In this document: positions 1 to 8,488 of the stretch, in pieces
Layout: the number at the start of each line of letters is the position of its first letter
Numbering within the stretch: position 1 is the first letter of the stretch
From: Neorhizobium galegae
GTDB taxonomy: Bacteria; Pseudomonadota; Alphaproteobacteria; Rhizobiales; Rhizobiaceae
Assembly: GCF_021391675.1 (NCBI RefSeq)
Contig: NZ_CP090095.1
Span: forward strand, 3,663,501-3,727,500
Reading direction: 5' to 3'
Length of the DNA: 64,000 bases
The notes under the pieces: generated by a model
The model's input: only the letters and a program-made list of their open reading frames with translations
Databases searched by the model: none
Told to the model about the DNA's origin: nothing
Program-made: the position numbers and the translations under genes

Positions 1-394
1 TCGGGCCGATATAGGTGAAGAACGCCGAATTGAGCCCTGAGCCCGTCGCGGATTTCATGCGCACCTCGTAGGTCCCATAGCCGAAACGCGCCTTGGTCTG
101 GATTTCGCCACAGGCGAAGTCACGGTCGCCGGTCTTGTCTCCCGTGAAGCTGAGCTGCAGGGCGCCGCCTTCGACCTTCACCTGCTTTTTCGACCAGGTG
201 CAGTTCTGGTGCTTGCCGTTGTTCCAGCCGTCAGAGACGTACCAGACGGAACGATCGAGGCTGTCGAAGTTCTCCACGAAGGACTGACCCGCAGCACCCT
301 GTTGGGCATGTGCTGCGGGGGAGAGAAATCCAGACACCGCGGCAGCGATGATAACCTGGCAGGTTAGTTGAATCTGTCTGGCCTTGGCCGTCAT
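1..394 (-). CDS. exoK: ExoK-like secreted beta-glucanase (GH16), 3' end cut by window edge
   Basis: Endo-beta-1,3-1,4-glycanase that trims nascent succinoglycan in rhizobia. Reading leftward from ATG 394, the protein opens with a signal peptide (hydrophobic stretch ending near AHAQQ), then FVENFDSLD, VSDGWNNGKHQNCTWSKK, FACGEIQTK and GYGTYEVRMK, which are hallmarks of the N-terminal half of GH16 ExoK. The reading frame runs off the left edge, so the catalytic ExDxxE segment is not visible. ATG lies 3 bp after the exoH stop, giving the exoH-exoK operon order known from S. meliloti; exoL-A-M-O-N-P would be expected further left. Family and order identification are strong; activity cannot be judged from the visible part. 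Confidence 0.9.
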   Translation of the reverse strand, partial: MTAKARQIQLTCQVIIAAAVSGFLSPAAHAQQGAAGQSFVENFDSLDRSVWYVSDGWNNGKHQNCTWSKKQVKVEGGALQLSFTGDKTGDRDFACGEIQTKARFGYGTYEVRMKSATGSGLNSAFFTYIGP

Positions 395-397
395 GTT

Positions 398-1555
398 TCA
401 CCTATGCTGTTGCGTCATTACGGGTTCGCCGGGATGGTTGGCCCCGGCGGGTGAGTGGGAGCTGGCGGCGGCCGAAAGCTTGGCCTTGCGGCCGCGGCTG
501 CCCGTCAACACCTCGTACAGACCGCGCAATCTGCGCGAGAAGAGATGGTTGCTGACAAAAAGAATGAGGAAGCTTCCGACGGCAGCGGCCGCGTAGAAGA
601 CGGGATAAAGGGCATCGCCTGCCACCCGGTTCCACACCATCCACATCAGGACGAGCAGCGGATAATGGGCGCAGAACATCCAGAAGCTCAGGCTTCCGGT
701 GGCGGCGAGCCGTTGGCCGGCCCAGGAACGGATGACGATCGCCGACATCAGCCAAAATCCGCCGGCCCCGACAATCGAAAGCGCACTGCGCGCCATGTCG
801 AGAGGCCAGGGGAAATCCGGGCCGGTCCAGTAGAGGCCGATGGACAGCAGCACTGCGGCGGCGAGCATTGCCGCCGTACCCAACCCCGCAAACCGGTCCG
901 CAACCTTGAGATCCACCCGGTTGAGCGCCAGGAAGATGCCGAGGGTGAAGCTGAACAGGATCGATTTCTTCAGGACGATGCCGAGCATCAACGCGGGAGT
1001 GATCGCCAGCAGGAACAGCACGCCAAGCGTCGCCGCCGGAAAACGCCGCACCGACATGGCAAGGATCGGCGACAGGATGATGCAGACGATCAGGTCGCGC
1101 AGAAAGTAGAGAGGAATATTGATCGGCAACCCTTCCGTGGCCAGTGCATTGCTCAAGAATTCCCGCGTCGAAAGGTTCCAGAGATCAGGGAAATACCCAA
1201 CACCGATGCCCATGGGTTGGACGACGAGAACGGCCCCAAGCAGACCGAGGTTCCACAATAAGAAAGGCACCAGGACAGTCCTCGCCTTGGAGCGAAGCGT
1301 CTTGGCATAGTCGAACGCCTCCCAGCCACGCTGGAACAGCAGGTAGCCGGAAATCGCGCTGAGGCACGGCACGCCGATACGGAACAGGCTATCCCCGAGG
1401 AAAACCCTGAGCCAATCGAACAAACCATTCAGCCCCAGAAAGGGGTTGGTCGCAGGATCGTGCGGCACGTGGACGAAGAGGATGCCGGAGATCAGCAGAA
1501 TACGCATCAGATTGATACGGGAGGATATGTTTGGATCGACAGTCAAACGAGTCAC
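398..1555 (-). CDS. exoH: ExoH-like succinoglycan O-succinyltransferase (acyltransferase 3)
   Basis: Integral membrane acyltransferase that adds succinyl groups to succinoglycan repeat units. The 385-residue protein starts at a GTG (1555), continues TRLTVDPN and INLMRILLISGILFVHVPHD, and carries about ten hydrophobic segments of the acyltransferase-3 family, with the family His in FVHVPHD and a second motif GVPCLSAISGYLLF. The next in-frame Met is residue 17, inside the first membrane segment, which favours the GTG start. It lies immediately upstream of exoK with a 3-bp gap, matching the exoHK order in S. meliloti. The C-terminus (SRGRKAKLS onward) is a basic cytoplasmic tail. An ExoZ-type acetyltransferase is the same family; neighbours and the N-terminus favour ExoH. 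Confidence 0.88.
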   Translation of the reverse strand: MTRLTVDPNISSRINLMRILLISGILFVHVPHDPATNPFLGLNGLFDWLRVFLGDSLFRIGVPCLSAISGYLLFQRGWEAFDYAKTLRSKARTVLVPFLLWNLGLLGAVLVVQPMGIGVGYFPDLWNLSTREFLSNALATEGLPINIPLYFLRDLIVCIILSPILAMSVRRFPAATLGVLFLLAITPALMLGIVLKKSILFSFTLGIFLALNRVDLKVADRFAGLGTAAMLAAAVLLSIGLYWTGPDFPWPLDMARSALSIVGAGGFWLMSAIVIRSWAGQRLAATGSLSFWMFCAHYPLLVLMWMVWNRVAGDALYPVFYAAAAVGSFLILFVSNHLFSRRLRGLYEVLTGSRGRKAKLSAAASSHSPAGANHPGEPVMTQQHR

Positions 1556-2381
1556 CCTTTTTGGGCAGTGCCTCCCGTCACCACCGTTTCAATCAGAGCA
1601 GACTTGAGCCCGCAGTCACGCAAAAAGGATCGGGCCGAGTTTGGCACAAAATGTGGCGGCGCAGCAAAAAAGCAACCCGCGCGGAAATACTGAGGCTCGA
1701 AGAGGCTCCCGCCCCGGCGTCCGATACGGCTTCGGGGACTTATGGTTTTCAAGGGTTCAGGGCCTACTTCAGGGCTCCCAATGCTGCACCGCAACAGCAC
1801 AAAAAAATCTTTTTGCAATAGGCCGAAACGGCTAAACCTTTCGTATCCATGTACCTCCTCGCCCTGAGGCGGACTTGGAATGTGGCGGAATCTGGGCAAA
1901 TCTGGGACACAATCAGGTGAAGGCCACGCCGGCTGCGTCGGCCCGATCCGCAGCGCCCGGAGGTATCGAGAATTTTCTGCAAACAGCGCGCTCAATCAGC
2001 AAATAAGCGGCAATTGATGGGTTGCCCCCGGCTGTACCGCCGCTTACCGCCTCCAGCTAAGGGTTCGTTAACTGCGCTGCGAAGATGCGCAGGGCGATCG
2101 GCAGATCATCGTCGAAAACAGCACCTGGGTGGCGCCCAGGGACCGATCGAGCTCTTCTAAGGCCCGCAGTCTTGCCAGATTGGAGCCCGTGACAAATTTC
2201 AGCCCGAATGTAACGGTCTTTGATAACGCGCTCGGCCGACGCCAGTGTGATCGTCTTGGCGGGAGCCATATGGTCAGATCCTGTTACGGGAGGTCATTCG
2301 ATACGGCAGCGCACTGCCGTCAACCCGGAGCCCGACAAACGTCAGAGGCTTGTAATTCTTTGAAAAGGCAGGGGCAAAAAC
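1556..2381. other. Intergenic region between exoH and exoW (no supported gene)
   Basis: These 826 bases separate the leftward exoH operon from the rightward exoWV pair, so they should hold both promoters. In S. meliloti exoI and exoT sit here; no remnant of either was recognised in any frame. The open frames present are short, overlapping and without family motifs. A 70-codon leftward frame at 2057-2269 has a weak AGGA nine bases ahead of its ATG but no recognisable product. A good ribosome binding site (AGGGG, 7 bases before ATG 2382) belongs to exoW. Confidence 0.6.
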
Positions 2382-3350
2382 ATGGCGACGTTCACGGTTG
2401 TTATCCCATTTTTCCAAAAGGAAGCCGGCATTCTCCGCCGCGCACTGAAATCGATTTTCGATCAGAGCTATCAGGACTTCGATATCGTCATCGTCGACGA
2501 CGAGTCGCCTCTCTCCGCAGATATGGAGCTTCAAGGCATTGAAGATGCTTGGAGATCCTGTATCCGGGTAATCCGCCAGCAGAACGGCGGGCCGGGTGCG
2601 GCACGCAATACCGGCCTCGACAACATACCCGCTGCCACCCGTTACGCGGCACTTCTCGATTCGGACGACGTCTGGCTGCCGGATCATCTGAAGAATGCGT
2701 TTGAGAGCATGACCCGCTTCGATGCCGAGTGCTACTGGGCCTCGATGCAGGCGAGCGACGAGTTCTACTACCACTTCGGCATGGCCGAACTCGAACAGAC
2801 GGAAGGCGGTACGCGGCTTTCTGAAAGCCCGCTGCTGATCGAAATGCCGGATCTCGCAAGCGTCATGCTGAAGAACTGGAGCTTCCTGCATCTCTCCTGC
2901 ATGGTCATCGCCCGGCCGGTCTTCGAAACGGTCCGTTTCGAACCCTCGCTACGACTGGCGGCCGAAGACGTGCTGTTCTTCGTCGACTGCATCCTGAAAT
3001 CGAAGCGAACGCTGCTCTGCGACGAGGAGGGTGCGGTCCGCGGCATGGGTCTCAACATCTTCCACAGCATCGACAATCGCTCGCCGCAGTTCCTGCGACA
3101 GCAGTTCAACACCTGGGTGGCGCTCGATACGCTGGAGGAGCGTTTCCGTTCCCGCCCCAGCGACGTCGCCTCGATCGCATCCTACAAGAACACTGCCCGG
3201 CGGCAGGCCCTCTGGAGCCAGGCCGGACGGGTGAAACGCCGCCAGGCGCCGGACCTCGGCCTGCTCGCCCGCTGGGTGATGCGCGATCCCGCGCTGATCC
3301 GGGCAGCATTCGAACTCGGGGCCGGGAAACTCGGCCGTAACGCACGCTAA
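2382..3350 (+). CDS. exoW: ExoW-like succinoglycan glucosyltransferase (GT2)
   Basis: Cytoplasmic GT-A glycosyltransferase; ExoW adds a late (seventh) sugar of the succinoglycan octasaccharide. The 322-residue protein shows TVVIPFFQKEAGILRRAL at the N-terminus, VIVDDESP (nucleotide binding), NGGPGAARNTGLDN, and ALLDSDDVW with the metal-binding DxD at about residues 93-95. There is no membrane segment. ATG 2382 is preceded by AGGGG at good spacing. It is followed after 44 bp by exoV, the usual pairing. The N-terminal and GGPGAARNTGLDN motifs match what I recall of ExoW better than ExoO or ExoU. Confidence 0.88.
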   Translation: MATFTVVIPFFQKEAGILRRALKSIFDQSYQDFDIVIVDDESPLSADMELQGIEDAWRSCIRVIRQQNGGPGAARNTGLDNIPAATRYAALLDSDDVWLPDHLKNAFESMTRFDAECYWASMQASDEFYYHFGMAELEQTEGGTRLSESPLLIEMPDLASVMLKNWSFLHLSCMVIARPVFETVRFEPSLRLAAEDVLFFVDCILKSKRTLLCDEEGAVRGMGLNIFHSIDNRSPQFLRQQFNTWVALDTLEERFRSRPSDVASIASYKNTARRQALWSQAGRVKRRQAPDLGLLARWVMRDPALIRAAFELGAGKLGRNAR

Positions 3351-3394
3351 ATGCCTGTGTTTCCTTTTAATTTCATCATCCCACGGAGGCCCGC

Positions 3395-4336
3395 ATGAAA
3401 GCGTACTACTGGGAATCGCATCACGGCAATTTCGGCGACGACCTCAATCTCTGGCTCTGGGATGTCCTGCTTCCCGGCTTCCGGGACGTCCATCCCGAGG
3501 TCCTGCTGGTCGGCGTCGGCACTGTCCTCAATCCGGTCCTGCTGCCTGCGGGCCAGAAGAAGCTGGTCATTGGCAGCGGCTACGGTTATGGCACGCCGCC
3601 TGATGTCGCCGACGCGGCGGAATGGGACGTGCGGGCGGTCCGCGGCCCGATGACGGCCGCCAAGCTCGGCATTTCGACCGACAAGGCGATCACCGACCCG
3701 GCGGCGATGATCGCCGACATGCCGGAATTCCAGAACCTGCCGAAAATTCACAAGAAGACCTTCATTCCCCATTGGGAATCCGCGGAATTCGGCATGTGGA
3801 ACGCCGTCTGCGAGCCCGTCGGCCTCACCTATCTCGATCCGCGCGGCGAGGCGAAATCGGTCATCCGCCATATCGCCCAGTCGGAGTTGATCATCGCCGA
3901 ATCCATGCACGGTGCGATCCTGGCGGATGCCTTCCGGGTGCCGTGGGTGGCCGTCAGCAGCTCCCGTTCCATTAACAATTTCAAGTGGAACGACTGGGCG
4001 GCATCTGTGGGGACGGTTTACGAACCTCGCTACGTGCCAGTCTCCACCCGCGCAGAAGCGGTGGCCAAACGCTCGCGCTTCTGGGGCTTCAGCTTCGACG
4101 GTCAGCAACCCGCGCATGAGCCGGCGCCGGAGCCGCACAGCGGCGAGGTCATTACCCGGCCGTCCTCGCGGACCGGCCTTCGCGGCATGGCGAAGCAGTT
4201 GCTTGCAGCTCCGTCAGTACTGGCGCTCTGGCAGGCAAGCCGCGCGGAACCGCGGCTCAGCCCCGTCGAGGTTCTCGACGAGCGCAAGGAGCGATTCCGG
4301 ACGATGCTGGAAGGGATACGCCGCGACTATTTCTGA
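3395..4336 (+). CDS. exoV: ExoV-like ketal pyruvyltransferase
   Basis: Transfers pyruvate from phosphoenolpyruvate to the terminal glucose of the succinoglycan side chain. The 313-residue protein begins MKAYYWESHHGNFGDDLN, typical of the polysaccharide pyruvyl transferase family, followed by VGVGTVLN, VRGPMTAAKLG, and SELIIAESMHGAILADAFRVPW, the conserved ESMHG/A segment of the C-terminal lobe. It is soluble with no signal peptide. It follows exoW and its 3' end overlaps the convergent exoU by 10 bp, with stops at 4336 and 4327. Confidence 0.9.
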   Translation: MKAYYWESHHGNFGDDLNLWLWDVLLPGFRDVHPEVLLVGVGTVLNPVLLPAGQKKLVIGSGYGYGTPPDVADAAEWDVRAVRGPMTAAKLGISTDKAITDPAAMIADMPEFQNLPKIHKKTFIPHWESAEFGMWNAVCEPVGLTYLDPRGEAKSVIRHIAQSELIIAESMHGAILADAFRVPWVAVSSSRSINNFKWNDWAASVGTVYEPRYVPVSTRAEAVAKRSRFWGFSFDGQQPAHEPAPEPHSGEVITRPSSRTGLRGMAKQLLAAPSVLALWQASRAEPRLSPVEVLDERKERFRTMLEGIRRDYF

Positions 4337-5331
4337 CCGGCGGGTATGCCGGGCAGAAGATAGCGCATGCCGACCGGCTGCACCTGCGGCTTGGACGACC
4401 TGGCGCGCAGGAGATCGAGCTTGTCGAGGAAGATGCCGGTCGCCACGGCCGGCAGGACCTGCGGGCGGGAGAGCAGGTGCCGGATGGCCGCGCCATTCCC
4501 CACCTGCGACTTGATGTCGAGGAACGCGCGCAACTCGTATCGGTCGCGCGTATGGTCGCGATGCCGGACGATCACCGCCCTCTCCTCTTCGCTGAGCGCC
4601 GGATCTGCAAGGAGCGCGTCGTCCGCCTCGTAGAATTTGCGCAGGTCGTCGGTATGATGCCGGCTGCTCAGCGAATCCTGGCGCACGATGGCACCGTAGC
4701 CGCAATGCTCGATCACCTTGTAGCGCGCGCCCTTGGCGAGCGCCCGGGCGTAGAAGTCGTAATCCTCGCCGAAACGCATGTTCTCGTCGTAGCGGAGGCC
4801 GTGGGCGTCGAGGAACGCCCGGCTCATCACCGGCTTCAGGAAACCGGTCTCGCCGCGTTTGACACCGCGCTTGGAGATGTTTCCTTCCACGAATTCGACA
4901 AGCGACATGGTCCGCGCCCGGGTCTCGAACCGCTCCGGACGGACGGATTCGCCCGGTTCGTAGATGAAGGCAATATTGTCGGCGATGAGGTCCCAGCCCT
5001 CCTCCTCCAGCATCGGCGCGAACCGCCCGGGGAAGAAGAAGTCGTCGGCATCGAGGATGCCGATCAGCGGCGCGCTCGATATGGCAATCGCATGATTGCG
5101 GGCGGCAGAGGGGCCGCGATTCTTTTCGAACGAAACAACGGTCAGCCGTCCCGACTTGTCGTCGGCCTTGCGCGCGACATCGGCGGTGGCATCGGTCGAG
5201 CCGTCATCGACCACCACGACCTCGCTGACACGAGCCTCGTTCAAGGCGGATTGGATCGCGATTCCAATCGTTTCCGCGGCATTCTTGACCGCGATGATGA
5301 CGCAGATCGTCTGAGAAGCGTTTTCCGCCAT
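4327..5331 (-). CDS. exoU: ExoU-like succinoglycan glucosyltransferase (GT2)
   Basis: GT-A glycosyltransferase; ExoU adds a side-chain glucose (sixth sugar) to the lipid-linked succinoglycan unit. The 334-residue protein has ICVIIAVKNAAETIGIAIQS, VVVDDGSTD, KNRGPSAARNHAI, and GILDADDFFFPGRF (DxD), then the acceptor-side GEDYDFYARAL. I chose ATG 5331 over the in-frame ATG 5343 because GGAGTGG sits six bases ahead of 5331. A perfect 18-bp palindrome lies 12 bp upstream of this start. The gene is convergent with exoV and overlaps it by 10 bp; exoX is upstream on the same strand. Confidence 0.85.
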   Translation of the reverse strand: MAENASQTICVIIAVKNAAETIGIAIQSALNEARVSEVVVVDDGSTDATADVARKADDKSGRLTVVSFEKNRGPSAARNHAIAISSAPLIGILDADDFFFPGRFAPMLEEEGWDLIADNIAFIYEPGESVRPERFETRARTMSLVEFVEGNISKRGVKRGETGFLKPVMSRAFLDAHGLRYDENMRFGEDYDFYARALAKGARYKVIEHCGYGAIVRQDSLSSRHHTDDLRKFYEADDALLADPALSEEERAVIVRHRDHTRDRYELRAFLDIKSQVGNGAAIRHLLSRPQVLPAVATGIFLDKLDLLRARSSKPQVQPVGMRYLLPGIPAGQK

Positions 5332-5343
5332 AGCCCACTCCAT

Positions 5344-5361
5344 GTTGCATCGCGATGCAAC
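5344..5361. promoter_or_regulatory. Perfect 18-bp palindrome upstream of exoU
   Basis: The sequence GTTGCATCGCGATGCAAC is a perfect two-fold palindrome with no spacer. It lies between exoX (stop at 5419) and the preferred exoU start (5331), overlapping the 5' leader. It could be an operator for a dimeric repressor; the binding protein is unknown. Confidence 0.4.
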
Positions 5362-5418
5362 TATGGGCGCAGGAAAATGGCCCTCGTGTGAAACTGGCAG
5401 AAAAAAGCGCGATTTCGT

Positions 5419-5715
5419 TCAGGTATCGCCGGCCGGGAGGTGCGGAGCGGGGTCGGCACGCAGCCCCTCACGGCGGCTGCCGTCCTTTGAGCTCTTGGCG
5501 GTCGCAGCGGCATCCGAAGTTACTCCTGCATCCCGCAACTGCTTTTCACGGCGGACCAGATAGAGGATGGCGACGAAATATCCCGCCTGGATCAGGACGG
5601 CACAGATCAGGGTCTGTATAAATGCCGTATAGAGCGACCCGCTGATAAAGTACGCAGCCACCGCGAACACGAGCAGAGTCCCTGTCATGCTGATAAAGAC
5701 GCGCGGCGCGTACAT
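5419..5715 (-). CDS. exoX: ExoX-like small membrane repressor of exopolysaccharide synthesis
   Basis: ExoX-family proteins lower succinoglycan production post-transcriptionally, in balance with ExoY. The 98-residue protein has two hydrophobic segments (about residues 8-23 and 28-50, including FAVAAYFISGS and LICAVLIQAGYFVAILYLV), followed by a basic REKQLRD and a polar tail. ATG 5715 is preceded by GGGAGGAAGG, a strong ribosome binding site, which fixes the start inside a longer open frame reaching 5991. Its length and its divergent position facing exoY match the S. meliloti exoX-exoY arrangement. Confidence 0.82.
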   Translation of the reverse strand: MYAPRVFISMTGTLLVFAVAAYFISGSLYTAFIQTLICAVLIQAGYFVAILYLVRREKQLRDAGVTSDAAATAKSSKDGSRREGLRADPAPHLPAGDT

Positions 5716-6442
5716 GATCCTTCCTCCCGAACATAAATGTTCCGCTCTAGGCTTTTCAGGCTCCTCTCCCGATAAACAACCATATGAGTCTGGCGGAGAG
5801 GATTCAAGTTTTCCGATCCCGATAGTGCCAGCTATTGGTGAAACTTTCGTAAGGTCCTCGAGGTTCCCAATAAATACTGCAGGCAATGGATCGATCTCTA
5901 TCTCACGACCACAAGCCCCTCGCCTCGATTTTGCCACATTTTCGCCCGGATTCCACTGGGTTGGAACGAAATCCGCGGCCAGTTCTCTCAACTCCTGTCA
6001 AACCCGATCAACTTTTGTTACAAAGCTCACGCAAACTCGCCAACCATTGTTGCGCTGCAGCATTGTATTGCGACGCAACAGGAATGGGCCTTTGGTCCGA
6101 GGCGCAAGCTACTTTGGTCCCCGTCGCCAAGAAGCGGCACGCTTTATGACTAGACGCCCGACAGGAGAGAACGCGGGGATAAGTTTGGAGCAAGATGCGA
6201 ATATTGATTACATGGCCAAGTTTACACGCCCTCTACAGTATTGACCGTACGTTCGGCGTATATCTCCCAAGTTGTTCCGGCCCAATCGCGGGTTGGCAAT
6301 CGGCCCCCACCCCCTGCCGGAGGCGGTTGGCGGAAAAGTTTGATCTTCATCAAATTGCGAACACAGACTTATTATCACATTAACGCTCAATGACGCGCCG
6401 TAATGGCACCGACTATCGCAAAACCTAAGTGGAGTTCACTCT
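5716..6442. promoter_or_regulatory. exoX-exoY divergent intergenic regulatory region
   Basis: These 727 bases separate divergent exoX and exoY. The length is large for a bacterial intergenic region and consistent with the heavy control of exoY in rhizobia. It contains an FNR/FixK-type box at 6340-6353, a TATTAT at 6370-6375 that could be a -10 element, and an inverted repeat TGTTGCG/CGCAACA at 6048-6054 and 6074-6080. Open frames here (for example 5687-6244 rightward) lack family motifs and are not called. Confidence 0.6.
6340..6353. promoter_or_regulatory. FNR/FixK-type anaerobox upstream of exoY
   Basis: TTGATCTTCATCAA matches the TTGAT-N4-ATCAA consensus of FNR/FnrN/FixK regulators perfectly, and the symmetry extends one more base on each side. 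It is about 90 bp upstream of the exoY ATG. The TATTAT at 6370-6375 would put the box centre about 36-40 bp upstream of transcription start, near the usual activating position. This would link succinoglycan initiation to low oxygen; that role is inferred. Confidence 0.55.
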
Positions 6443-7123
6443 ATGAAGTCAGCGACACGTTCGGCAGGTTCGCCGTTCTCAACGTCAGACCAAGCCCGCA
6501 TGACTCTCCCAACTGGGGGCTTGGCAAAACGCAGCTTCGATATCACCGCCGCCACCCTAGCCCTCATCCTGTTCAGTCCCATCTTCCTGATGATCGCGGC
6601 GTTGGTGAAGTTTACCGACCATGGCCCTATTCTCTATGGCCATCCTCGGATCGGCCATAACGGCCGCATATTCAAATGCCTCAAGTTCCGCACGATGGCC
6701 GTAAATGGCGACGAAGTCCTGCGGAGCCACCTGAAAGCCAACCCGCAAGCCGCGGAGGAATGGCGAGCGACGCGCAAACTCAAAGACGACCCCCGCGTGA
6801 CGGTTGTCGGCACCGTGCTGCGCAAGCTCAGCCTCGACGAGCTTCCGCAGCTTCTCAACATTCTGCGGGGTGAGATGAGCGTTGTCGGCCCTCGCCCTGT
6901 GGTCGACGAGGAACTGAACCTCTACGACAGCTTTGCGGCCTACTACCTGAGCACGCGCCCGGGCCTCACCGGGCTTTGGCAGATCAGCGGCCGCAATGAC
7001 GTTTCCTATGACACCCGTATCGCGTTCGATACCCAATACGTCCAGAACTGGTCGCTCATCGGTGATGTCGCCATCATCGTGAAAACGATCCCCGCCGTCT
7101 GCATGGCGCGCGGCAGTTACTGA
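6443..7123 (+). CDS. exoY: ExoY-like undecaprenyl-phosphate galactosephosphotransferase
   Basis: Inner-membrane enzyme that starts succinoglycan synthesis by moving galactose-1-phosphate from UDP-galactose to undecaprenyl phosphate. At 226 residues it has the ExoY length. It shows a membrane-entering N-terminal helix (FDITAATLALILFSPIFLMI), FKCLKFRTM, LRKLSLDELPQLLNILRGEM with the catalytic Asp-Glu, SVVGPRP, and TRPGLTGLWQISGRN. GGAG lies nine bases before ATG 6443. It heads the exoY-exoF-exoQ set, with an anaerobox upstream. It lacks the N-terminal membrane domain found in the second phosphosugar transferase of this window (56595-58034). Confidence 0.93.
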   Translation: MKSATRSAGSPFSTSDQARMTLPTGGLAKRSFDITAATLALILFSPIFLMIAALVKFTDHGPILYGHPRIGHNGRIFKCLKFRTMAVNGDEVLRSHLKANPQAAEEWRATRKLKDDPRVTVVGTVLRKLSLDELPQLLNILRGEMSVVGPRPVVDEELNLYDSFAAYYLSTRPGLTGLWQISGRNDVSYDTRIAFDTQYVQNWSLIGDVAIIVKTIPAVCMARGSY

Positions 7124-7224
7124 TCATCCATCCCTCTGCTGAGGCGTCGGCCCCTTGACGGGATCGGCGATTTTGGCGGGCTTCGAGCGCGGACCTGGTT
7201 CCGCGCCTTTTGAAGGAAAAATCC

Positions 7225-8481
7225 ATGCAGACACAAACCGCCTCCGCGAGGGGCCTGCGTGCTTTATGTTTTCTGGCCGGTGCGATCACAGTCGCTCTGG
7301 CCGGTAGCGCGACTGCGGACGAGGCCGGCTATCGTCTCGGCGTGATGGACAAGCTGCGCATCCGCGTCGCGGAGTGGCAGCCGGCCGACGGCACGATCCG
7401 CAACTGGGATGCGGTGAGCGGCGACTATACCATCGGGCCGACCGGATCGCTCTCGCTTCCCTTCATCGGCGACCTCCCGGCGGCCGGCAAGACGGCGGGC
7501 GAGGTGGCGAAAACCATCGGCGAGGAGTTGCGCGGCAAATTCGCGTTGCGTAACCTGCCGTCGGCTTCAGTGGAAATCGCCCAGTTCCGGCCGGTTTTCC
7601 TGGCCGGCGACGTACATACGCCGGGCGAATATCCCTTTACTCCCAACCTGACCGTGCTGAAGGCCATCAGCCTCGCCGGCGGCCTTCTCCGATCCGATTC
7701 TGGCCAGCGTTTCGCCCGCGATTTCATCAATGCTCGCGGCGACGCCTCCGTCTACGATTCCGAGCGCGGCCGGCTTCTCGCTCGCCGTGCCCGGCTGCTG
7801 GCGGAAGTCGCCGGCGCCACCGACCTGAAAGTCCCCCCGGAACTCAAGGACGTCAACAACGCCGAAAAACTGATCGCCAGCGAAGCCTCGCTGATGAAAT
7901 CGCGGCGCGACCGGTACGAACTTCAACTCAAGGCGCTGACCGACCTGCGCTCGCTGCTCGAAAACGAGGTCCAGTCGCTCAGCCAGAAGGCCGAGACCCA
8001 GAAACGGCAGCTGCAGCTCGTCAGCGAGGATCGCGAAAAGATGGCGAAGCTGACCGAACAGGGGCTTGCGACATCCAGCCGCCGCATCACCGCCGAGGAA
8101 AGAGCCGCGACCATCGAAGGCAACCTCCTCGATATCGACACCTCCACCCTTCGCGCCAAGCAGGATATCAACAAGGCGAACCAGGACGAGATCAACCTGC
8201 GCAACGACTGGGAGGCCCAGCGCGCCCAGGAACTGCAGAACACCGATGCCGAACTCGAAAAGCTCGGTCTGCAGCTCGGCACCAGCCACGAACTGATGTC
8301 GGAGGCCGTGGCTCAGTCGGCCGAGGCGCTGAAATTCGACACTTCGGGCAAGTCTGCTACCATCAAATACACGGTGGTGCGGGACAACGGTCAGGGACCG
8401 AAAGAAGTTGTCGTCGGCGAAAACGACAAGCTTCAGCCCGGCGACGTCGTCAAGGTCACCGCCGAGCTCCTGATGCAATGA
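7225..8481 (+). CDS. exoF: ExoF-like periplasmic/outer-membrane polysaccharide export protein
   Basis: Polysaccharide export protein needed for the first steps and export of succinoglycan. The 418-residue protein has a signal peptide (residues about 1-32, hydrophobic LCFLAGAITVALAGSATA), then the export-protein N-domain (YRLGVMDKLRIRV and YTIGPTGSLSLPFIGDLPAAG), the SLBB-like segment (FLAGDVHTPGEYPF), and a long coiled-coil region at about residues 160-350 rich in Leu, Glu and Lys. I chose ATG 7225, not the upstream TTG 7210, because AAGGA lies eight bases ahead of 7225. exoQ follows after 7 bp. Confidence 0.88.
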   Translation: MQTQTASARGLRALCFLAGAITVALAGSATADEAGYRLGVMDKLRIRVAEWQPADGTIRNWDAVSGDYTIGPTGSLSLPFIGDLPAAGKTAGEVAKTIGEELRGKFALRNLPSASVEIAQFRPVFLAGDVHTPGEYPFTPNLTVLKAISLAGGLLRSDSGQRFARDFINARGDASVYDSERGRLLARRARLLAEVAGATDLKVPPELKDVNNAEKLIASEASLMKSRRDRYELQLKALTDLRSLLENEVQSLSQKAETQKRQLQLVSEDREKMAKLTEQGLATSSRRITAEERAATIEGNLLDIDTSTLRAKQDINKANQDEINLRNDWEAQRAQELQNTDAELEKLGLQLGTSHELMSEAVAQSAEALKFDTSGKSATIKYTVVRDNGQGPKEVVVGENDKLQPGDVVKVTAELLMQ

Positions 8482-8488
8482 GGATCGC

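Noticed and set aside
2057-2269. 70-codon leftward frame in the exoH-exoW gap
   Set aside because: Weak AGGA is the only support; no similarity to ExoI, ExoT or any family could be recognised.
5687-6244. 185-codon rightward frame in the exoX-exoY region
   Set aside because: Overlaps the strong exoX ribosome binding site and start, has no motifs, and exoY has its own start and leader.
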